Assembly (NCBI RefSeq): GCF_031884435.1
Contig: NZ_CP134779.1
Coordinates: 5,704,001 to 5,768,000, forward strand
Direction of reading: 5' to 3'
DNA: 64,000 nt
Source of the DNA: Bosea sp. 685
GTDB lineage: Bacteria; Pseudomonadota; Alphaproteobacteria; Rhizobiales; Beijerinckiaceae
Below, piece after piece: positions 16,720-26,208 of the stretch; within the stretch, counting starts at the first letter, position 1, and each line of letters opens with the position of its first letter. A program made the translations under genes and the position numbers. The notes under the pieces were generated by a model that worked only from the letters and a program-made list of their open reading frames with translations, did no database searches and was not told where the DNA came from.

Positions 16720-17607
16720 TCAAAGCTCCTTCCGAATGTCGACGAAGCGGTTCAGCGCCGTGATGATCAGGAGCGTGATCGCGAGAAGGATCACCGCGTT
16801 GGCCGCCGCTGGCGGGAATTGCAGCGCATTCAGCCGCGTCTCGATGATCTTGCCGGCCGAGGCGATCTGCTGCCCGCCCATCACGCCGACCGTGATGAAA
16901 TCCCCCATCACGATGGTGACGACGAAGATCGAGCCGATGACGATGCCCGGTTTGGCCAGCGGGATGACCACGTTCCAGAGCGTCTGCCAGCCGCTGGCGC
17001 CGGCGTCATAGGCGGCCTCGAGCAGGCGCTTGTCGATGCGCGCCATCGAATTGAAGATCGGGATCACCATGAAGAAGGTGAACAGGTGCACGAAGGCGAG
17101 CACCACCGAGAATTGCGAGAACAGGAGCCATTCGATCGGCTGATTGATCAGGCCGACATTGATCAGCGCGCTGTTGACGAGACCGTTGCGGCCGAGCAGC
17201 GGCACCCAGGAGATCATCCGGATGACGTTCGAGGTCCAGAACGGAATCGTGCAGATGAGCGCGAGCGTCATCTGCATCGTCACGGACTGGACGTGGAAGG
17301 CGAGGAAATAGGCGATGGTGAAGCCGATCACCAGCGTGATCGCCCAGACGATCAGGCAGAACTTCACCGTCGAGAGATAGGTCTTCAGGATGGTGCAAAG
17401 CTCGGGCAGCCGGTCGTAGCAGCCCTCGAAGGTCTCGACATAGGAGCGCGTCGTGAAGCTCGGGATGATCGAATAATCGTTGTAGTCCCAGAACGAGACC
17501 ATCACGACGAAGAGCAGCGGAACGACGAAGAACAGCGCGAAGACGCCGGCAAAGGGCAAGGCCTGAAGCCAGGCCGGCGGCGCGTAGGCAGTTTTCGTCG
17601 CTGGCAT
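16720..17607 (-). CDS. ABC transporter permease, PotB type
   Basis: 295 residues with six predicted spans. The extracytoplasmic segment around residues 50-85 contains two Cys (GCYDRLPELC), unusual for the family and possibly a disulfide. Coupling loop LLEAAYDAGASGWQTLWNVV. Ends 5 bp before the next permease start. Separated from the binding-protein gene by the palindromic repeat at 17654-17770. Confidence 0.93.
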   Translation of the reverse strand: MPATKTAYAPPAWLQALPFAGVFALFFVVPLLFVVMVSFWDYNDYSIIPSFTTRSYVETFEGCYDRLPELCTILKTYLSTVKFCLIVWAITLVIGFTIAYFLAFHVQSVTMQMTLALICTIPFWTSNVIRMISWVPLLGRNGLVNSALINVGLINQPIEWLLFSQFSVVLAFVHLFTFFMVIPIFNSMARIDKRLLEAAYDAGASGWQTLWNVVIPLAKPGIVIGSIFVVTIVMGDFITVGVMGGQQIASAGKIIETRLNALQFPPAAANAVILLAITLLIITALNRFVDIRKEL

Positions 17608-17653
17608 GGGTGGGGCTTTTCGGTCCGTTCAGGGCCTAACATGTGTCGTCAAA

Positions 17654-17770
17654 CCGCGCCGTCATCCTGGGCGACCGCAGGTCGTCCCGGGATCCATCGT
17701 AGGGCTCAGGCGCTCTACGATGGATCCCGGATCTGCGCCGCTTCGCGGCTTGTCCAGGATGACGGCGCGG
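17654..17770. repeat. Palindromic intergenic repeat, copy 2
   Basis: Perfect 17-bp terminal inverted repeats (CCGCGCCGTCATCCTGG and complement) around an inner CCGGGATCCATCGTA/TACGATGGATCCCGG dyad. The inner part is nearly identical to copy 1. It sits between the binding-protein and permease genes of one operon, so any transcript of the permeases must cross it. Confidence 0.85.
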
Positions 17771-17810
17771 GTGTCATCAATCGATCGACGATGTGCAGAG
17801 GCGGCTCACC

Positions 17811-19103
17811 TCAAGCCGCGATGAACTCGTTCCATTTGCGGACCATGTAGTCGTTCTCGTCCATCACCGCGTTCCAGCAGGCGACATTGCCCATGCGGTC
17901 GTCATAGGAGCCACCGTCGCGGCTCGAGCCGGCCTTCTCCAGGAGCGAACCGTCGGGACCCTTGATGTCCTTCTCGGCAGCCTTGCCCTCCATCCAATAG
18001 GCCCACTCATAGGGCTCCATATTGGCCTTGGCGGTGGAGAGGACGGCGGAATAGTAGCCTTGCCGGTTGAGATAGGCGCCAGCCCAGCCCGACAGGAACC
18101 AGTTGACGAACTCATAGGCGAGCTCGGCCTTGCGGCCCGTGACCGATTTCGACAGGCAGAAGCCCGAGGCCCAGGAGCGATAGCCCTCCTTCAGCGGCTG
18201 GAAGGTGCAGTCGATACCCTTGGTGCGCACCGCCGTGACGGCCGGCGACCACATCGACTGGATCACCGTCTCGCCCGAGGCCATCAGGTTGACGCTCTCG
18301 TTGAAGTCCTTCCAGAAGGCGCGGAACTGGCCGCTCTTCTTGGCCTCGGTCATGACCTTCATGGTCAGGTCGATCTCGGCGCGGGTCATGTTGCCCTTGT
18401 CGGGATATTTGTAGAGCCCGGCGGCCTCGACCACCATCGCCGCATCCATGATGCCGATCGAGGGTATGTTGAGGATCGAGGCCTTGCCCTTGAATTCCGG
18501 GTTCAGCAGCTCCTTCCAGCTCTCGATCGGGCGCTTGATCAGGTCCGGGCGGATGCCGAGCGTGTCGGCGTTGTAGACGGTCGGGATCAGCGTCACCCAT
18601 TGCGTCACGCTGGACGCGAATTTGGTCGAGTTCGCGCCCTCGACGAACATCACCTTCTTGGGTGCGGTGCCCTGGTCGCCGATGACCTTGCCATTGGGCA
18701 ACTGGCCCTTGGTGAAGACCGGCGTGATGTTGTCGAACTCCTTGATCTTGCGGGCGTCCATGCCGAGGATGTTGCCGGAAGGCACGAGCTTCTTCAGGCT
18801 GAAATACTCGGTGTCGAGCACGTCGAAGGAATTCGGCTGGGTGATGACGCGCTTGGTCACGTCGTCGGTCGTCGCCGAGATGTATTCGATGGTGATGCCG
18901 GTGTCGGCCTTGACCTTCTTGGTGATGTCGTCGGCCTGGTTCACGGCCGTGCCGAGATAGCGCAGCACCTTGGGCTCCTGCGACCAGACCGCGGGGAAGC
19001 CGGTGATCGCGCCCGAACCGGCGGCGACGCCAGCAGCGGCGCCGGCGCCCTTCAGCAGCGTGCGTCGCGAGACGCCTTTCGTATCCTTCGTTGCCTTACC
19101 CAT
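17811..19103 (-). CDS. Periplasmic binding protein, PotD type, Tat-exported
   Basis: 430 residues from ATG 19103, preferred over 19133 because GAGGAGG lies 7 bases upstream. Twin-arginine signal SRRTLLKG followed by an alanine/glycine-rich core and a cleavage region near WSQE. The length and Tat signal match the larger PotD/YdcS-like proteins. Mature protein contains GTAVNQADDITKKVK early on. Tat export suggests folding before secretion. Confidence 0.9.
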   Translation of the reverse strand: MGKATKDTKGVSRRTLLKGAGAAAGVAAGSGAITGFPAVWSQEPKVLRYLGTAVNQADDITKKVKADTGITIEYISATTDDVTKRVITQPNSFDVLDTEYFSLKKLVPSGNILGMDARKIKEFDNITPVFTKGQLPNGKVIGDQGTAPKKVMFVEGANSTKFASSVTQWVTLIPTVYNADTLGIRPDLIKRPIESWKELLNPEFKGKASILNIPSIGIMDAAMVVEAAGLYKYPDKGNMTRAEIDLTMKVMTEAKKSGQFRAFWKDFNESVNLMASGETVIQSMWSPAVTAVRTKGIDCTFQPLKEGYRSWASGFCLSKSVTGRKAELAYEFVNWFLSGWAGAYLNRQGYYSAVLSTAKANMEPYEWAYWMEGKAAEKDIKGPDGSLLEKAGSSRDGGSYDDRMGNVACWNAVMDENDYMVRKWNEFIAA

Positions 19104-19115
19104 CACTCTCTCCTC

Positions 19116-19141
19116 CTCATCGATCTTGCTCATCGATCTTG
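19116..19141. repeat. 13-bp tandem duplication at a gene junction
   Basis: CTCATCGATCTTG occurs twice in direct succession (19116-19128 and 19129-19141), between the ATPase stop and the ribosome site of the binding protein. The duplication creates a second upstream ATG at 19133 that is probably not used. Confidence 0.8.
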
Positions 19142-19144
19142 TTG

Positions 19145-20155
19145 TCAGCTGGCGGCACCCAGCCGGTGGATGTCGGCCTCGCGCCAGCTCACGGCGACGG
19201 TGTCGCCGGGGTTGAACGGCTCGGCATCAAAAGCAGCTTCGCTCAGATTTGCGGTCAGTTCCGTGGCGAAATCCGCCGCCAGGCCGATCTGGACATAGGA
19301 GCCCTGATATTCGACATCGCTGACCACCGCGGTACGGGCTGCGCCGTTCACGGCCTTGGTCAGGCGCAGCTTGTCGGTGCGGACCGCAATCACGCCTGAT
19401 GCATCGGCGACGATGTTGTGGCCGCCGATGAAGCGGGCGATGAAGGCGGTCGCCGGGGCATTGAAGACCTCGCGCGGCGTACCCGCCTGCTCGATCAAGC
19501 CCTGGTTCATCACCACCATCAGATCGGCCAGCGCCATCGCCTCGTCCTCGCCATGGGTGACGTGGATGAAGGTGATGCCGAGCTCCTTCTGCAGCTTCTT
19601 CAATTCGGCGCGCATCTTGATGCGCAGGAACGGATCGAGCGCCGAAAGCGGCTCGTCGAGCAGCAGGATCTGCGGCTTGGTGATCAGGGCGCGGGCGAGC
19701 GCGACGCGCTGCTGCTGCCCGCCTGAAAGCTGCGCCGGCAGGCGCTCGGCATAGCGCTCCATCGCGACGAGCTCGAGCAGGCGCATCGCCTCCGCCCGGC
19801 GCTCTGCCTTCGCGACGCCACGCATCTTCAAGGAGAAGGCGACATTGTCGACGCAGGAGAGATGCGGAAACAGCGCATAACTCTGGAACATCATCGCCGT
19901 GCCGCGCCTGGCCGGCGGCAGATCGGTGACGTTGGTCGGGCCCAGGATGATGTCGCCTTCGCTCACTGCCTCATGGCCGGCGATCATCCGCAAGGTCGAG
20001 GATTTGCCGCAGCCGGAGGGGCCAAGCAGGCAGCAATAGGTGCCGGCCTTGACGCGCAGATTGATCGCGTCGACGGCGATCGTCGCGCCATAGCGCTTGG
20101 TGACCTGAACGAGTTCGAGATCGGAACCGCGCAATCCTGCCTCCTGGTTGGGCAT
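19145..20155 (-). CDS. ABC transporter ATPase, PotA type
   Basis: 336 residues, first gene of the second Pot operon. Walker A GPSGCGKS (45-52), Q-loop [10 protein letters not shown], signature LSGGQQQR, Walker [14 protein letters not shown]-loop HVTHGEDEAMALAD and a TOBE-type C-terminus. Operon order ATPase, binding protein, PotB, PotC. An aldehyde dehydrogenase gene on the same strand lies 192 bp upstream. Confidence 0.94.
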   Translation of the reverse strand: MPNQEAGLRGSDLELVQVTKRYGATIAVDAINLRVKAGTYCCLLGPSGCGKSSTLRMIAGHEAVSEGDIILGPTNVTDLPPARRGTAMMFQSYALFPHLSCVDNVAFSLKMRGVAKAERRAEAMRLLELVAMERYAERLPAQLSGGQQQRVALARALITKPQILLLDEPLSALDPFLRIKMRAELKKLQKELGITFIHVTHGEDEAMALADLMVVMNQGLIEQAGTPREVFNAPATAFIARFIGGHNIVADASGVIAVRTDKLRLTKAVNGAARTAVVSDVEYQGSYVQIGLAADFATELTANLSEAAFDAEPFNPGDTVAVSWREADIHRLGAAS

Positions 20156-20235
20156 GGCCCTACAAGGGGCGTGCCAAAGCCTGGACGAGGAGAGGATGAG
20201 GTCCGAATTGGCCGTGGCCGGGTAAGAACGACCTG

Positions 20236-20258
20236 AAATGCCTACGCATTAGGCATTT
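20236..20258. promoter_or_regulatory. Inverted repeat upstream of the second Pot operon
   Basis: AAATGCCTA, spacer CGCAT, then TAGGCATTT: a perfect 9-bp dyad 80 bp before the ATPase start. AT-rich ends and lack of a T-run suggest an operator rather than a terminator, but both are possible. Confidence 0.5.
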
Positions 20259-20269
20259 GCCCATGGAAT

Positions 20270-20304
20270 GACGGGCCGCGCTCGATTCAGTCGAGCGGCC
20301 CGTC
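20270..20304. terminator. Hairpin after the aldehyde dehydrogenase gene
   Basis: GACGGGCCG with CTCGA on the left pairs with TCGAG and CGGCCCGTC on the right, with a 2-nt bulge and TTCAG loop. It lies 44 bp beyond the stop of the aldehyde dehydrogenase gene. No clear T-run follows. Confidence 0.5.
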
Positions 20305-20347
20305 TGTTCAACCTGCTTGTCTGTCCTTGCGGCCATCGCCGGCAGGA

Positions 20348-21778
20348 TCAGACGACGGCCTGCGCTCCCAAGACCGTTTTCGGCTCAAGATAGCCTTCAA
20401 GGCCGAAGGCGCCGTGCTCGCGCCCGATCCCGGATTGCTTGAACCCACCAAATGGCGCCAGCGGTTCGTGATGCAAGCCATTGATCAGAACGCGCCCGGC
20501 CTGGAGCCGCGAGGCGACGTCACGCGCTCGCGCGACATCGGCGGAGATGACGCAGGCCTGGAGCCCGTAAACCGTGTCGTTGGCGATCGCCACCGCCTCC
20601 GCCTCGTCGCGATAGCTGATGATCGAGAGCACAGGCCCGAAGATCTCCTCGCGCGCGATGATCATGCCGTTATGGACGCCGCTGAACACCGTCGGTTTGA
20701 CGAAATAGCCGGCCTCGAGCCCTTCGGGCTTACCTTCGCCACCGATCAGCAGACGCGCGCCCTCTTCCAACCCGATGCGGATATAGCGTTGCACCCGTTC
20801 CCATTGTCGCTGGCTCACCATCGGGCCGATCGCGGTCGCCGGATCGCGCGGATCCCCGGCCTTGGTCGCATCGACCGCCTTCCGGGCCAACGCCTCCACC
20901 TCCTGAAGCCTGGTTTGCGGCACGAGAATGCGCGTACCGGCGATGCAGGCCTGCCCGCTATTGATGAAGCCGGCGGCGATCGCGAGCGGCACGGCGGTGG
21001 CAAGATCGGCATCGTCGAGGATCAGCGTCGGCGACTTTCCGCCGAGCTCCAGCGTCACGCGCTTCATCGTCTCGGCCCCGGCGCGCATGATCGCCTTGCC
21101 CACGGCGGTCGAGCCGGTGAAGGAGATCTTGGCGACATCGGGATGGGCGCTCAGTTCCGCGCCAACGATATCGCCGCGCCCATTGACGATATTGAAGACA
21201 CCGGGCGGCAATCCCGCCGCGTGCAGGGCCTCGCAAACGACCTGCGTCTGGATCGCGCTCATCTCGCTCGGCTTGATCACGGCGGTGCAGCCTGCCGCGA
21301 TCGCGGTTGCGAGCTTGTTGCAGATAAAGCCGGCATTGGCGTTCCAGGGCGTGATCAATCCGACGACGCCGACGGGCTCCATCACCACCTCGGCCGCGCC
21401 GATCCGGCGGAGCAGCGAGATATCCTCCAGCGTGCTCGCGGCATCGAGAAAGGACTGCGCGGCGTATTTCGCGCCCCAGGAGGCCCGCGCAACCGGCGCG
21501 CCATATTCCTCGATCGTAGCCTGCGTGATCGCGTCGAGCCTGGCCATGACCGCCTCGTGCAGGCGCTTCAGCATGGCGATCCGCTCGGCCTTGCTGGTGC
21601 GGGACATCGCCGGAAAGGCCGCTTTGGCCGCGGCGATGGCGCGCTGCGTATCCTCGACATCGCCCAGGCGGACGCGGCCGATGACCGCGCCGGTCGCAGG
21701 GTTGAACAGGTCGAACAGCTCCTCGCCATGCGGAGCGACAAAGGCGCCGTCGATATAGACCGTGTCGATGATGCGCAT
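20348..21778 (-). CDS. NAD(P)-dependent aldehyde dehydrogenase
   Basis: 476 residues from ATG 21778 (the frame extends to 21856 but would run through the divergent promoter). Oxidises an aldehyde to a carboxylate. Conserved residues: N146 in TPWNANAG, K169 in IKPSE, general base E245 in ELGGKSP and nucleophile C278 in SGQACIA. Divergent from a LysR gene that probably controls it, and upstream of a Pot importer, which fits oxidation of an amine-derived aldehyde. Substrate not certain. Confidence 0.9.
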   Translation of the reverse strand: MRIIDTVYIDGAFVAPHGEELFDLFNPATGAVIGRVRLGDVEDTQRAIAAAKAAFPAMSRTSKAERIAMLKRLHEAVMARLDAITQATIEEYGAPVARASWGAKYAAQSFLDAASTLEDISLLRRIGAAEVVMEPVGVVGLITPWNANAGFICNKLATAIAAGCTAVIKPSEMSAIQTQVVCEALHAAGLPPGVFNIVNGRGDIVGAELSAHPDVAKISFTGSTAVGKAIMRAGAETMKRVTLELGGKSPTLILDDADLATAVPLAIAAGFINSGQACIAGTRILVPQTRLQEVEALARKAVDATKAGDPRDPATAIGPMVSQRQWERVQRYIRIGLEEGARLLIGGEGKPEGLEAGYFVKPTVFSGVHNGMIIAREEIFGPVLSIISYRDEAEAVAIANDTVYGLQACVISADVARARDVASRLQAGRVLINGLHHEPLAPFGGFKQSGIGREHGAFGLEGYLEPKTVLGAQAVV

Positions 21779-21879
21779 GGAGTTCTCCAGGGTTCGGCGA
21801 TGACCGCATGGAGATAGGAGGCTAGGATTGATCGGATAAGCCGCATAAATTTGCACGACATCATGAGAGAATCAAAACA

Positions 21880-22785
21880 ATGTCGCGAAGCGCCCTCAGC
21901 GATTTCGAGGCCGTCATTGCCCTGGCGCGGCATGGCCGCTTTCGCGCCGCCGCGACCGAGCTCGGCATGTCGCCTTCCGCACTCAGCCATGCCATCGCCG
22001 CGGTCGAGGCACGCCTGGCCTTGCGGCTCTTCAACCGCACGACACGCAGCGTCTCGCTGACGGCGGCCGGCGAACAGCTCGTCAATCGGATCTCACCCGC
22101 CTTGGCCGAGATCCGCGACGCCGTCGACGCCGCCAACAGCCATCGCGAGACACCGATAGGCACGCTGCGCCTCAACAGCTCGGTCGGCGCGGCGCGCCAG
22201 ATCATGCAGCCGATCGTGTTCGAGTATCTGCGCCGCTATCCGCAGATGAAGATCGACCTCGTCACCGAGGACAAGCTCATCGACATCGTGGTCGACGGCT
22301 TCGACGCCGGCATCCGCCTGGTCGAGGCACTGCCGCGGGACATGATCGCCGTGCCTTTGGGTCCGGAGCAGCGCATGGTCGTGGTCGCGTCGCCGGCCTA
22401 TCTCACTGAGAACCCGCCGCCGCGTTCGCCGGCCGACCTCCTCGCGCATCGCTGCATTCGCAGCCGCATGGGAAGCGGCGCAATCTGGCGCTGGGAGTTC
22501 GAACGTCGCGGAGAGCGAGTCGTCGTCGACGTGCAGGGCCCCCTCACGCTCGATGAGAACGGCCTGATGCTGGAGGCAGCGCGCGCCGGATTCGGCCTGA
22601 GCTATCTCGGCGAATGGAGCGTCGCCGCCGATCTCGCATCCGGGCGGCTTGTGCGCGTGCTCGACGACTGGACGCCGCCCTTTCCCGGCCTGTGCCTGTA
22701 CTATCCGGGGCGTCGCCATGTTCCGGCGGGGCTTCGTGCGCTGATCGATCTCATCAAGGAGAGGCGCGCACATCCTCCTGGTTGA
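21880..22785 (+). CDS. LysR-family transcriptional regulator
   Basis: 301 residues. N-terminal winged helix-turn-helix (SDFEAVIALARHGRFRAAATELGMS then SALSHAIAAVEARLALRLFNR, residues about 5-60) and a two-lobe effector domain. Divergently placed 101 bp from the aldehyde dehydrogenase, the classic LysR arrangement, so it likely activates or represses that gene. Confidence 0.9.
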   Translation: MSRSALSDFEAVIALARHGRFRAAATELGMSPSALSHAIAAVEARLALRLFNRTTRSVSLTAAGEQLVNRISPALAEIRDAVDAANSHRETPIGTLRLNSSVGAARQIMQPIVFEYLRRYPQMKIDLVTEDKLIDIVVDGFDAGIRLVEALPRDMIAVPLGPEQRMVVVASPAYLTENPPPRSPADLLAHRCIRSRMGSGAIWRWEFERRGERVVVDVQGPLTLDENGLMLEAARAGFGLSYLGEWSVAADLASGRLVRVLDDWTPPFPGLCLYYPGRRHVPAGLRALIDLIKERRAHPPG

Positions 22786-22988
22786 AAATCCACGATGTGG
22801 CCGCGCAGCAGGAACCGGCGACCATCTTCAGCCCCGGACTGGCCGCCATTTTGCTAAGCTGGCCGCAGTCGAGGTTTCGCCTCGCTTTGCAAAATGCCGC
22901 TTGATCAAGACGGTCTTCCGGCGGACTAAAGCGGACGCTGCGGCGAGCAGGCCGTAAGCGACCGGATTATCTGGAAGAGGGGATCACC

Positions 22989-23843
22989 ATGGTTTCGCGC
23001 AGGGATATCGCCACGGCCATTGGCGCCGCGGCCGTCGGGATAGCGGCTGCCGGCATCGTCTCGCCAGCTGCCGCCCAGGCGCCAGCAGCCGGAGGCGAGA
23101 CCGCCTTCGAACGCATCCGCCGGACCAAGAAGCTGCGCATCGGCGCGGTGGCGGGAGCTGCCCCCTATTACAACAAGGATATCGCGACCGGTCAGTGGGG
23201 CGGCTTCTATATCGACCTGTCGAAGGCGCTGGCCGAGGAGCTCGAAGTCGAGCTCGAGATCCTCGAGACGACCTGGGGCAATTCCGTCCTCGACCTGCAG
23301 GCAAACAAGATCGACATCTTCTTCGGCCTCAACCCGACGCCCAAGCGCGCCCTGGTGGTCGATTTCTCGGTGCCGGTGTTCAACAACGCCTTCACGATGA
23401 TCACCAAGAAGGGCCTGGGCAAGAAGACCTGGGACGATTTCAACAACCCCGCCCTCAAGATCACCGTCGATGCCGGCTCCTCGCAGGACCAGGTCGCGAC
23501 ACGGCTCTGCTCGAAGGCGCAGATCTCGCGCTTCAAGAGCGTCGACGACGCAGCTGCTGCCATCATGACCGGCCGCGCCGACGCGCAATGCATCGTGATG
23601 ATGCTCTCGCTGACCATGCTCAAGAAGAACCCGGCGCTCGGCGAGCTCGTGGTGCCGACCCCCGTCTTCGCCACGACCTCGAACGCGGGCTTCCGCCGCG
23701 AGGCCGACCAGACCTGGCCCAAATATGTCAACACCTGGCTCGAGTTCAATCGCGGGCTCGGCCTGATCCGCAGCGTGATCATCAAGAACATGGAGTCGGT
23801 CGGCGTCACCGAAGCCGACATGCCTGCCGGCGTCCAGCTCTGA
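22989..23843 (+). CDS. Periplasmic solute-binding protein, family 3
   Basis: 284 residues. Signal starts VSRRDIATAIGAAAVG (Tat-like twin Arg) and ends near AAA|QA. Mature part shows KKLRIGAVAGAAPYYN and a family-3 fold. Good ribosome site GAGGGGATCACC before the ATG. Followed by one permease and one ATPase gene; the 203-bp gap before it holds the likely promoter, where no clear operator was seen. Confidence 0.92.
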   Translation: MVSRRDIATAIGAAAVGIAAAGIVSPAAAQAPAAGGETAFERIRRTKKLRIGAVAGAAPYYNKDIATGQWGGFYIDLSKALAEELEVELEILETTWGNSVLDLQANKIDIFFGLNPTPKRALVVDFSVPVFNNAFTMITKKGLGKKTWDDFNNPALKITVDAGSSQDQVATRLCSKAQISRFKSVDDAAAAIMTGRADAQCIVMMLSLTMLKKNPALGELVVPTPVFATTSNAGFRREADQTWPKYVNTWLEFNRGLGLIRSVIIKNMESVGVTEADMPAGVQL

Positions 23844-23968
23844 AGGCATAGCACGATCTAGCCAATGGCCCCGCCTGTCCTGTGTGGACCGGCGGGGTTG
23901 CCCGACATCGTTCCGTGGCGATCCCGCCCGGAGCAATGCCCTCGGGCCCTCTCTATGGATGCCCTACC

Positions 23969-24631
23969 ATGTATCAATGGGATTTCGGCTCGCTCTGGAG
24001 CTATCGCTGGCTGTTCCTGAACGGCTTGTGGGTCACGGTCGGCTTCACCGTCGCCATCGTCGTGCTCGGGCTGCTCATCGGGCTTGTGGGAGCGCTTGCT
24101 AAACTCTCTCCCTTCGCCCCGCTGCGCTGGCTCGCGCTCGCCTATATCGAGGTCTTCCGCTGCACGCCCGTGCTGGTGCAATTGGTCTGGTTCTATTACG
24201 CCCTGCCGATCCTGAGCGGCATCGAGATCTCGGCCGTCACGGCCTCGATCCTGGCGCTTTCGCTCTATGGCGGCTCGTTCTATGCCGAGATCATCCGCGG
24301 CGGCATCGTCTCGATCGACCCCGGCCAGCCGGAAGCCGCAGCCGCGCTCGGCATGACCCCGTTCCAGTCGATGCGCCGGATCATCCTGCCCCAGGCGCTG
24401 AAGCGCATGATCCCGCCGCTGATGAACCAGTCGATCATCCAGTTCAAGAACACCTCGCTGGTCTCGGTGCTGGCGGTGCCGGATCTGCTCTATCAGGGCC
24501 AGATCGCGGCGCATGACAGCTACCGGCCGCTGGAGGTCTACAGTGCGGTCGCGATCGCCTATTTCGCGCTTCTCTTCCCGCTCACGATCATCGTGCGGCA
24601 AGGCGAGAAGAAGCTGTCCACCAGCGATTGA
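23969..24631 (+). CDS. Amino-acid-type ABC transporter permease
   Basis: 220 residues from ATG 23969 (MYQWDFGSLWSYRWLF), which matches the usual GlnP start; the frame upstream to 23882 lacks a sensible N-terminus. Coupling loop PEAAAALGMTPFQSMRRIIL followed by LPQAL. It is the only permease gene of this importer, so a homodimeric channel is likely. Confidence 0.93.
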   Translation: MYQWDFGSLWSYRWLFLNGLWVTVGFTVAIVVLGLLIGLVGALAKLSPFAPLRWLALAYIEVFRCTPVLVQLVWFYYALPILSGIEISAVTASILALSLYGGSFYAEIIRGGIVSIDPGQPEAAAALGMTPFQSMRRIILPQALKRMIPPLMNQSIIQFKNTSLVSVLAVPDLLYQGQIAAHDSYRPLEVYSAVAIAYFALLFPLTIIVRQGEKKLSTSD

Positions 24632-24640
24632 GGCCAGGCG

Positions 24641-25453
24641 ATGGACACGAAACCCGAGATCGAGACGCCCAAGATCGAGGTCGCCGCGCTGCGCAAGCAG
24701 TTCGGCGAGCTCGTCGTCCTCAAGGACATCAACCTGAAGGTCGCGACCGGGAGCGTAGTGGCGCTGATCGGCCCCTCCGGCTCGGGCAAATCGACCCTGC
24801 TGCGCTGCATCAACCTGCTGGTGACGCCCGATGGCGGGCGCGTTCGGGTCGGAGAGGACAGCTTCGCCTTCGGTGTCGGCAGCAAGCCACCCAGGACCAG
24901 GGAACTCGCCCGCTTCCGCACCAACACTGGCATGGTGTTCCAGCACTTCAATCTGTTTCCGCATATGACGGCGCTCGGCAACGTCATGGAAGCGCCTGTC
25001 ACCGTCCGTGGGAAGCCCAAGGCACAGGCGCGCGAGCAGGCGCTGGCGCTGCTCGCCAAGGTCGGGCTCGCCGACAAGGTCGATGAATATCCCAGCCGCC
25101 TGTCGGGCGGGCAGAAGCAGCGTGTCGCCATTGCGCGCGCGCTCGCCATGGAGCCGGAGGTGATGCTGTTCGACGAGGCGACCTCGGCGCTCGACCCCGA
25201 GCTCGTTGGCGAGGTTTTGGGCGTGATGCAGAAGCTCGCCTCGGAAGGCATGACGATGGTGATCGTCACCCATGAGATCGCCTTCGCACGCGAGGTCGCA
25301 GACCGCGTCATCTTCATGCGCGACGGCGTGGTCGTCGAGGAAGGACCGGCACGGCAGGTGATCGACGCGCCGCGCGAGCCGGCGACACAGGCCTTCCTCG
25401 GCCATTTCCATCGCGGCGGCGCGGCTCAAGCTCCGACTGAGAAGGCGCTGTGA
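24641..25453 (+). CDS. Amino-acid-type ABC transporter ATPase
   Basis: 270 residues; Walker A GPSGSGKS (44-51), Q-loop [10 protein letters not shown], signature LSGGQKQR, Walker [14 protein letters not shown]-loop [12 protein letters not shown]. Slightly longer N-terminus than usual. Its TGA overlaps the ATG of the SDR gene (TGATG), so transporter and enzyme genes are translationally coupled. Confidence 0.94.
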   Translation: MDTKPEIETPKIEVAALRKQFGELVVLKDINLKVATGSVVALIGPSGSGKSTLLRCINLLVTPDGGRVRVGEDSFAFGVGSKPPRTRELARFRTNTGMVFQHFNLFPHMTALGNVMEAPVTVRGKPKAQAREQALALLAKVGLADKVDEYPSRLSGGQKQRVAIARALAMEPEVMLFDEATSALDPELVGEVLGVMQKLASEGMTMVIVTHEIAFAREVADRVIFMRDGVVVEEGPARQVIDAPREPATQAFLGHFHRGGAAQAPTEKAL

Positions 25454-26208
25454 TGCCCCGCCTCGATCGTGTCTATCTCGTCACCGGCGCGGCGAGCGGA
25501 ATCGGCCGGGCAACCGCGCAATTGCTGGCCGGGCCCGGTATCGGCCTCATTATACATACCGGCACCAATCGCAGCGGGCTCGACGCGGTCGCCGAGACGG
25601 CGCGCACGGCTGGAGCCAAGGTCGAGACCATCCTTGGCGACATGGCTGCTAAGGCAACCTGCGACCAGATCGTGGCGCTCGCAGCCGACAGCTTTGGCAA
25701 GCTCGACGGCCTGATTGCGGTCGCCGGCCATGCCCGCAGGGCCGGTATCATGGATCTGCCCGAAAGCGAGATCGGGCAGGCAATGGACGAATCCGTCGCC
25801 GCTCTCATGCGGATGGCCCGCGCGGCACGCCCCCTGCTGAAGGCCAGTGGCAGCGGCCGGATCGTCGCCACCTCGTCCTTCGTCGCCCACGCCCTGCGCA
25901 CCGATCTCCAGCCCTTCGCCGCGACGGCTGTGAGCCGCGCCGCGCTGGAGACGGTGGTGAAGCTGATGGCGCATGAACTCGCCACTGATGCCATCACCGT
26001 CAACGCCGTCGCACCCGGGCTGATCCGCAAGGACGAAGGACGTGGCAGCAAGCTCAGTCTCGAGGCGATCGCCCGCATGGAAGCGATCATTCCGCTCGGG
26101 CGGCGCGGCCTGCCCGAGGAGGTCGCGACCATGATCGCCTTCCTCGCCTCGCCGGCTGCGTCCTACGTCACCGGCCAAATCATACACGTCAATGGAGGGC
26201 TCGCATGA
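25453..26208 (+). CDS. SDR-fold protein lacking the catalytic Tyr and Lys
   Basis: 251 residues with an intact cofactor motif TGAASGIG and C-terminal VTGQIIHVNGG, so the fold and nucleotide binding look normal. The usual NNAG is VAGHA, and the catalytic Y-x3-K is T158-A-V-S-R162. A Ser of the triad (VATSS) is still present. It may be a redox-inactive or divergent SDR. It overlaps the ATPase gene before it and the enolase-superfamily gene after it by 4 bp, so it clearly belongs to this operon. Confidence 0.85.
   Translation: MPRLDRVYLVTGAASGIGRATAQLLAGPGIGLIIHTGTNRSGLDAVAETARTAGAKVETILGDMAAKATCDQIVALAADSFGKLDGLIAVAGHARRAGIMDLPESEIGQAMDESVAALMRMARAARPLLKASGSGRIVATSSFVAHALRTDLQPFAATAVSRAALETVVKLMAHELATDAITVNAVAPGLIRKDEGRGSKLSLEAIARMEAIIPLGRRGLPEEVATMIAFLASPAASYVTGQIIHVNGGLA

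Noticed and set aside
17793..19298. Plus-strand open frame of 501 codons
   Set aside because: Antisense shadow of the Tat-exported binding protein; no family signature.
22786..22988. Regulatory element or small gene before the family 3 binding protein
   Set aside because: No dyad, riboswitch or convincing small frame was found in this 203-bp gap; only a likely ribosome site before 22989.
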